NCBI GenBank assembly: GCA_964036045.1
Contig: OZ038384.1
Coordinates: 96,299,974 to 96,363,973 of the forward strand
Length of the DNA stretch: 64,000 nt
DNA from: Eutreptiella sp. 'Long Island Sound 2002'
Taxonomy: Eukaryota; Euglenozoa; Euglenophyceae; Eutreptiales; Eutreptiaceae
Direction: 5' to 3'
This document shows positions 22,268 to 31,200 of the stretch, one piece after another. Every line of letters begins with the position of its first letter. The first letter of the stretch is position 1. The position numbers and the translations under genes were made by a program. The notes below the pieces were generated by a model. That model did no database searches and was not told the DNA's origin. It saw nothing but the letters and a program-made list of their open reading frames with translations.

Positions 22268-25200
22268 AAACCTGTTAGGTCCACCCTAGACACTAAAGAG
22301 GGTTATAAAACCAAGACCGGTCCCACCAGCTGGGTGACCCTAACCCTAACCTGGGGTTGGTTTGTATGTGCTGTTACCTGACCCCCAGGCAGTATCCACC
22401 GGCGCCCCGTGTCCCTCAGCGTTCGCGGGTGTTGTGTGCCCCATCCTGCACGTGCACAAGTCGTGGGGACGAATGCACATCGCTACCACACAATGCAGCC
22501 CAACCCCCGACAGAAGTTCATATACTCAGAGGCTTGACCCTCACCCCATCACACAATGTATCGGCGGTGGGTCACAGGAACACACCAGGAGCAGTTTGCC
22601 TGCTGCAGCCGCAGATTGGGCAGTTTGAGGGAACAGGGGCATCCAGTGGGCTGTGCCCAGGAAATGCCGACAATCTCCATCTCCCACGCCCGTGGGGCCA
22701 CCGCATGATGACCCCAGCATGGCACCAGGCAGTCCGGGGGTTGGCAACGCTCGCCCGAAAATCGCAATTCTCCCACCGGCCCATGGTGGCCTGCACACCG
22801 TCCCCTCCGGCCCAGTGTGCCGGTGTCCATGCGCGGAGCCCCAGACCATGTGCCACTGCATCCTTCACCCTCGGCGCTCCGCAGATGGGACCAGCAGAGC
22901 AGCAACAATCTGGCACAGCTGTTTGCCGATCTGTTCGAGAAGGGGGTGTTCATCAATGTGAACTTCAAGGAGACCTCCAGCAAAGTGGTGGGACCCAAGG
23001 GGGAGACGCGCGGCCACCAGGTGTGCACGGGTGTAGGGGACGGGGGCACAGGGACAAGGCTCTGGAGGGACCCCTTGGGGGTGCAGTCTGCCACACACCA
23101 AAATGCCGCAGGACTCAGGGTAAGCAAAGACAAATTTCCCCAAAAAAAAACGGTGATTTGGGTTGCCAAGCAATGGACGATGAGGCGTGCACCCACCGCA
23201 ACGTCTGCACGCACCTCTGTTACAGCCCCATGCACCGAAAGGGGGGTCTGCAAGCACCCCGGCCCACAAGTCTGTGAGATCCCCCCCCCCCCCCCGTATC
23301 ATGGGAGCGGCACCGATAGCACGGCGCACAACGCACCGAGGGACCCGTCGGTTTCACACACCACGAACAGTGGGGGCGGCACGGGGGCAAATGGGAGTGC
23401 ACCCCTCCGAGCGCGGCAAGCGGCCGCCACTCCGGTCCAGAGGACAACAGCCTATTCGCCCTCCAGGTGCATGCTTGTGGGGACCACAGCAGGCACTGGC
23501 CTCTCCCCAGTGCACCACTATCACAACAGTTCCCCGCCATTCTTGCCTCCGAGGTGCAGTTTATGGGGGATGACCTTGAGACCTGTCAACAGCGCAGCTC
23601 TTCCGTCCGAATGACTGAGAGCCACTCCCCTTCCCTCACAGGCCTTTTTGGTCTGCTGTCATGGAACTTGCATTTCAGACTGAGGGGCCATCCCCAGTGC
23701 CCCCGTCATGGTTTGCAACACAGGTTGAGGGGGTTGGGCCTGGCAAAAGCTGGTCTGGAGAGCGCAAACGGCCGCAGTGTGGACAGGGCTGGTGTGCAGC
23801 CGCATGGCCCCAGTGTTTACATCCCCAACGCATTGCCCCATGTCAATGCACACTGCCGGAAGTGTCAGGGCAGTCCTATGGGACAAATGGCTTGCAGATG
23901 TGTTGCTTGGGTGATGTCAAGGGTGAGAGTGTACGAATAAGAACGTGCTCTCCACCTGCCCCTGGAAGAAACTGTGCTCAAGCAAGTTGTCACCAGTGGG
24001 TAGGCGCGTCAGCATAGGTGATTCTGGCATGACGCTTCAGAAGCAGCAGTCACATCACCAGATGTTTTTAGGTCAACCCTACCTTGAGAAAGCACCCAGG
24101 CATTTGGTATATTGGTTCGGATGTGCCATGGTTAGAACCCAGGGATGTATTAGAACGGCCGTACACCGTAGGAGGAGGGGGGATTACCCCCCCATGGACC
24201 GCCCTCCCCCCCCCCTCCTCCCTTTCTGATGTTTGAGGCTGACAGCCAAAATTTTGCTTCGGCGCTTTTGGCGCCAAGAGGATTTAAGCTTGAAAAATTT
24301 CCGCCCACCTTCAGTGGAGACCATGGGGGGACCCAAGGAGGAGGCGTGTCCCAGCGAAACCCCCCTCCCCCCCTTCTAATACATCCCTGGTAGAACCTGT
24401 TTTTTCTTTAGTGGCAATTTCAAAAAAAGGGGTCGCCAAGTTTTGGTTACCTGGAAGCATGAACCATTTGGGATTTTTTGATTTTCAATTAGAAAAAATT
24501 TTGGGTCCCAAGTCTATAGGGTTTTCGTATGGGATGGGCTCATCGGGTGCTTGCGGCGGGGGGGGGGGGGGGGGCTGAGTGTCTGTTCTTTTTTTTCCTT
24601 CCAAAAGTGCCTGTGGTATTGTAGGCCACTGACAAGCCCATTTTGCTCCTGCGCTTTGTGCTGTTTGCCGCCTGTGCACACGTGCAACAGCCCAGAATTC
24701 CTTCAGGGGTTGGGGGGTCCGACCTCAACCCGGGCCCGGATGCATTTCCCCAATACCAAATAGGGTGCAAATACAGCACAGTATGAGAACATTCGGTTTT
24801 GGAAATTTCGCTTTTGAGGGTGAAAAACTGCTGTAGCAAATTGTCCCTCTCACCAGGCACCAGGCAAAATGCCCAAATAAAGTGAAAAATAGGAGGATAT
24901 AAAGGAGGCACGGGGGGGGGCGACTCCGCGGGTCCTGGGACGCCAACTACCCCTGCCCCCCCCCCCCCCCCCCTAGGGGCCTTCGGCCAACAGTTAGTTG
25001 CCAAAGGTGTCGCCCTCAGGCGTCCATGGGCGCCTAAGGCGCCCGATGCTACATGAACACCAAAGGTGCCCTGAGGAAAATTTGGTCCAATTTGCACCCC
25101 AACACTATCCTTAAACCCAACCTTGACTCTAACACCCATCCCCAACCCTCAGCCTACTCCTATCCCTACACCTAACCCTAACCCTAATCAAGACTGAATA

Positions 25201-28200
25201 TTGGGACCGAGCTAGTGGGGGAGGGAACATCAGCTATGGCTGGTGAGGGACATCAAGAATGATTCACACATTGATGGCTCTTGACAAAGTGAAATCAGCT
25301 TGCAAGTGAACCCCATCACCACGAGGCCCACTTTCAAAGCTTTTTGGACTTCTGAGGGGCCAAAATGCCCCAAAATGGGCTCAAAATGGGCTCATTTCAC
25401 CCGTTTGTGCACCCCAAATGGTCTAGGATGAGGTTTGGAAAAATGTGTTTTTGACCCATTTTTGACCCATTTTTGGTCCCAAAACAACCCATTTTCAAGA
25501 CATTTTGGGATTTTTGGAGGACCAAAATGGGCCACCACAAGCTCAAAACGGTCCAAAAACACTTGTTTTAGCGTTGCACATGGTGTAGGATCATGTTTGA
25601 GAAAAGTCATCTTTTTGCCCCTACTGGACCTTGTTGACCCATTTGGGCACCCACCTGTTTCGGCTTGAGCTTGCAGCTTGCCGCAGCCTAGTGGGCCTAG
25701 GTATTGGGGCCTAGGCGTCCGTTTTGGCAATTCTGAGGGGTGGAAACCACAAAAAGTGGGGGGTTGCAGGTGGACTAGGTGCCCTCGGAATCACATTTTG
25801 AGCCATGTAGCCAAAGATATGGCCTATTCTTGGTTTGTGGCTGTCGGTATTTGGAGCTTTTGGGTCTCTTTTTGGGCCGTTTCCGGGACATATCATGGAG
25901 TTAGAGGGCCGCAAAGAGCTCGTTGACACGGAGAAGTCAAGCCGCACGTGGAGTGTACCCACTGTTTCCCTTCATTTGGCCATTTTGAATGTGTTCCCGG
26001 GGCTTTTTTGGCCCAAAAATGGTTGTTTTTTGCCCTAAACTGCAGTTTTTGAAACTGAGGTCCGCCACTTGCGAATCCTGTTCCCGGCCGCCACCGTTGA
26101 GTTTCTTGCTCAAACTTTGTGTGATTGTACTTCACACCCATAGGTATCATCCACCAAAATTTCACCCGAATCCGAAGCACCACGACGGAGATCTGATTTT
26201 TCCCCATTTCGCGCGTGCTGCTTGCTTGCTTGCTGCTTGCTGCTAAACCTGGTAGGTCCACCCTAGACACTAAAAAGGGTTATAAAACCAAGACTGGTTC
26301 CACCAGCTCGGTGACCCTAGCCCTAACCCTAGCCCTAGCTCTCACCCTAGGCTAGGGTCAGAGTGAGTGTTGAGGTCCAAAATGAAGAGCAATGATGTGG
26401 CAAAAGCAGCCATGAACGAAATTGGGGGGATCTTGTTCAGCCCAATCAACATGGCCGGCATGGCCAAACCTACTGGCTGCAAAGGTTAGGGTGAGGTTTA
26501 TGGTGATGGTATGGTTAGAGGGAGGGCAAGGGGAGGTAAGGGGAGCTTGTGCCCCCCTCCCCCCCACCCCACAACACCCCAAATTGCCCCACTTGGACCC
26601 CCCCCCCCCACCGACCCTCCCGGAGCCCCCCCCCCAGCCCCTCCTATACCCTCCCCCATTCGCCCTCCTTGACCCCCCCCCCATTCGCCCTCCTTGACCC
26701 CCCCCTTCAGATGCCCCCCCCCCCCAAGGGGCCTCCGGCCAACAGTTAGTTGGGGGGGTAGTTGGCGTCCAGAACCGAGGGGTCACCCCCCCCCCCCGTG
26801 AAAGGAGGAGGTTCTAAAACTGCTTTAATTAGGGGAATGAGTCATTATGAATCGCCACAATGTGAAAAAAATTTGAAAATATTCAAATCATCATTTCAGT
26901 TGTTGAGCATGAAAAATCGCTGAACAAGTTTGTGCTCCCATTGGGAACATGTAAATGAAGGTCATGAACACCGCTATTCCATCATTACCACACAAAGTTG
27001 TTTCATTTGGTGCCAAATGCTGTTTCCACCCAAGTCTCTTCAACTCAACATACGTCAATGAACAGGGGGGAGCACCCCAACATTTTCGCCCGTTCTTCAT
27101 TCCATGTTGCTCCATATTCTGGCACACTGTGCGTAGCGCAAAATAGTTTTGTCTTAGACCATTACAGACGCCCGTGCTCAAAAGTCAGATCTCAGGCTGC
27201 TGGAACCCCAAGGTGACATCTTTTTCCTCTCTCTCTCTCTCTTTGATCATGAAGGGAATGTGAGGTTGTGCGTCTGCCCAAGGCACATTTGTGCCAACCT
27301 AGACTGAGCTGCCTCACAGGTGGGTCAGTGTGGTTGGAGTGGAGGCCGATTTCATGCAAGCACAATGGGTTGATGGTTGGTTTTGCGTCAAGTGAATGGG
27401 CTGTGTTGCTGGTGGGTCAGGCCAGATGTTTCATGCCAGATATCTTTGAATGTCCTCACCCATCACCATGGCGTGTAGATCAGGCTTTTCCTGAGTACCT
27501 CGCCTACCCTACCTGGGGGGGGGGGGGGTGCGTGCCTGCTATTTCAAAATGGTGGGTGCCTCTCTCTAATGTGGGGGTGGGCCCAGAGTGGGTTGGTGGT
27601 TTTGAGGGGAAGTGCTAGATTTCCCGACGCCAAAGGCGCCGGAAATTTCCCCCTTATGGTTTTCCTTGTGTTGGTCAGTCGGTGAGTGGGTGGGTGCCTC
27701 AAGCTGAACCCCCCCACCCCTGTGGGGGTAGGTCAAGTGCTGTGGGTGCCTCCCCTTCTCATTTTGCCCCCCCCCCCCCTCCCCTGGTTGCTGAAGCATT
27801 TTGTGGAGTGCACTGCAGGCTCGATGCTTTCCGTCACGCAGGGACTGGTGGCAGGGCATTCATATTCCATCTTGCGTTTGGAGTTCTTCAACATCCGCGG
27901 CACTATCTTCCGGCTGTTGCAGCTGCGCAACCCCTGGGGGAAGACTCAGGTCTGTGTAGGCGTGGGCTGTAACAGGCCTGGAACAGAAATTGGATTGTGT
28001 CGGCCACGTGACATCTGGCGTCCGAAGCTTCACATGGCAGGACAGAGACGCTGATGGGGTCAGGAGACCCTCATCCCACTGAACCGTTCACTGCGTGCTG
28101 CAGGCCCACTCCCTTGCACAGGGGGGTCCTTTGGGAGTTTTTTTTTTTGTTCAGGACCGCCCTTAAGGACCGCCCTAAGGGACCAACAACCGCCAACCAC

Positions 28201-31200
28201 CAACCGCCGCCAACCGCTGCCAACCGCCAACCGCCAACCGCCAACCGCCACCACCCACCAATCACCAACCACCAACCGCCTCCAACCACCACCAACTGCC
28301 ACCAACCGCCAGTCGCCAACTGCCAATCACTACCAACCGCCAACCGCCAACCGCCAATGACCACCAACCATGGTTGAAGTTATGAGCTACACGCGGTCTT
28401 TTTGCAAAACTGCCGCTCAGGAACCATTTTTTCTTCTCTGAAGGACCCCCCTGAGGGCTTCACCCCTGCGGCGCACCTGCGGCGCGCGTTAGGAATAATC
28501 CTGACAGCAAACAAGACAAGCAATTCATTGTTATTGGATTCACTACCGGACCCGTGGTTAGAAGGGTGCGCACAGACTAGGGTTAAGCGTGCGCAGTGTT
28601 GGGTGGTAAGTGTGCGTAAGTGTGCACCATCTCCCCATCCATGCGTGTGCAAGCGTGCACATTTTTTTTTTGACCGGAAAGCCCCTTAAGTGCCTTTTCG
28701 GCACACAGTGCTCTTAAACAACAATTCCACCAGCACCAATTTTTTTCTGCAGAGAACCTGTGCATGACTATACAAGAGGTCCACCTCTGTGTCCCTGAGC
28801 CCAAGTGTACACAAGCGTGCGGAGTGTTGGGGTGTAAGCGTGCGTAAGCGTGCATAGCCATGGAAAGTAAGCGTGCACAAGCATACACGCACGCTTCTAA
28901 CCACGGGTCTGTTCCAGTCCTTACTTCCTCTTTTGGGGATAGCGGCAGTAATCTGAGGGTACAAACATTACTTTGTTGAGAACGTAGTCCCAATCTGCTC
29001 ACTGTGGTAAAAGTACTGTAGCAGTACGGTACAATACATTACAAGGTGGCATAGTGCTTTCGGGGCAAACTATAGGTGAGTACATCATAGTATAGCTCCA
29101 CAAAGCAAGGCAGGACACTTTGAATAGCAACATTCTTTCCTCAAGGTGCGATGCGTGCTAGACGGATGGGATGACGGCGGTTATAGCCCAGTGAGGGCCT
29201 ACGGGTGCTCTAGGGCTGTGCCCCTCGTCTTGGAAGTTTGGTCATGTGTCAAACTGTGAGTGAATGGGTGTGGGTGTACTTCCAGTCCAGACCTGTGGTT
29301 AGAAGGGTGCGCACAGACTAGGGTTAAGCGTGCGCAGTGTTGGGTGGTAAGTGTGCGTAAGTGTGCGCCATCTCCCCATCCAAGCGTGCGCAAGCGTGCA
29401 CATTTTTTTTTTGACCGGAAAGCCCCTTAAGTGCCTTTTCGGCACACAGTGCTCTTAAACAACAATTCCACCAGCACCAATTTTTTTCTGCAGAGAACCT
29501 GTGCATGACTATACAAGAGGTCCACCTCTGTGTCCCTGAGCTCAAGCGTACACAAGCGTGCGGAATGTTGGGGTGTAAGCGTGCGTAAGCGTGCATAGCC
29601 ATGGAAAGTAAGCGTGCACAAGCGTACACGCACGCTTCTAACCACGGGTGTGTTCACTACTTTTTCACACTCCACCCCTTTGCACTGTGCAATACATCCC
29701 TTGGGTACTCTTTTTTCTTTTTTGAGCCCCCCCCCCCCCATTGACCCGTGTGTGTTGGGGCTTGGGGTTGGGGTGACGGGGAACGCTGTGCTATGCAGCA
29801 CGGTCTACTGGTACCAAGTGTGCTTCCTCTACATTTTGGTGCATTTGAAGGGGTTAGTACAATAGTTTGGCCCATGTGGTCATGCTCAAGAAGGCAGGGG
29901 TTATGTTGCTACCTGAGAAGGTAGGGGTTCCCCTTTGCTTCCCTGTCATCAAACATTCATGCTTTGAGCGCCAGATTCTCAAGATGAGGAGATATACAAA
30001 TGTCATTGGTTGCTCAGTGAAGATCGTGCATTCGGAGCTCTTCCCCGGCTCAAGTGTGGTCCTTGTGCCGTTCACTCAGTGGGTTTTGTACAGGCACGTA
30101 CTTCAAATGGTCATGGAGTGGTGTTTTTCCCTTCTTGTTGCAAGTTTCACTTTTTCCACAGTTTAAGAGGATTATTCCTGCTCTAAGGCGCACCTGCGGC
30201 ATGTAGGTGTAACCCTCCCTGCCCTTAGGGGCAGTTGCTTTTTTTTGTTGGGCATTCAGGCCAGAGGACCCACTCGTTCCCCAGGATTGCATTTACCAGA
30301 TCCCTTGTTTCGTTTTTGGGGTGTTGGGTCCAGGGATCGCACTGGTGGTGATTGGGGGCGGCGAGAACCAAACGCCCCGTTTCTATGATCCGGGGACAAT
30401 GTTGAGGCCCGCCCCTTTCAGTGATGCTGCAGCTCCTGCCTGCACTGCCGGCCTTGCCCGTGCCCGTGCCCGTGCCCGTTCCGCAGGGGGGCCATGGCCT
30501 GGAGTGGTCTGCGGACTGGTCTGCGGAGTCCAGCCTGTGGCGCAAGTGGCCGGAGGCAGCGGACATTTGCTTGGGAGAAGGCAAGCCCGGTATTCCCTTC
30601 CCCTGACAGTCCGCTCCGCCTCTGCGGCTGTGGCCGCAGCGGCGGGTGCTGGCACTGGTGCCGTGTTCGTGGTGGTGTTGCTTGGGGCGGATGTGGGGGT
30701 GGTGTGCTCGCGTGGGCAAAGGCGGCGTGTTCCCACTCGGTTCTTTGGGCTGGTGTGCCATTGCCATTGCCATTGGAGGGGGGCCCTTGGAATCTGGGGC
30801 AAGAGGGGGTTTGGAAAAGGGGGCCACAAGGACCAAACCCCGATCCCCTCAGGCTGGGTGCCTTGCAGCCCCAAGGGCCAGCTTTCTGTTTCTCCGCCGG
30901 GAGGGCATCTGAGAAGGCCCCGCATTTCCCCGCCTGGCAGCACCTGGTGAGCACCGGGTAAAGGGGTGAGGTGCCAATGGTACTGGTGCAGGGGCTGGCA
31001 AGACGGAATGAAGGGGCTCCCACGGTAGCGGCCCCTCAGATCCCCATCCAGAGAGCCCTCAGGGCAACTGCCCTTTGGAGGCCCCTTACCGAAGGGGGGG
31101 GGCTCTGGAAAAGGGGCTCCGAGCCCCCCGCCCCCACACTCCATTTTTCTGGAGCCCTGTTCTCATTAAGGAGAGCCCCCAAGGAGCGTCCCTTAGACAC

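Noticed and set aside
25100-25190. Chromosome end (true telomere)
   Set aside because: The tracts are only two to four units, degenerate, and continue into unique sequence on both sides.
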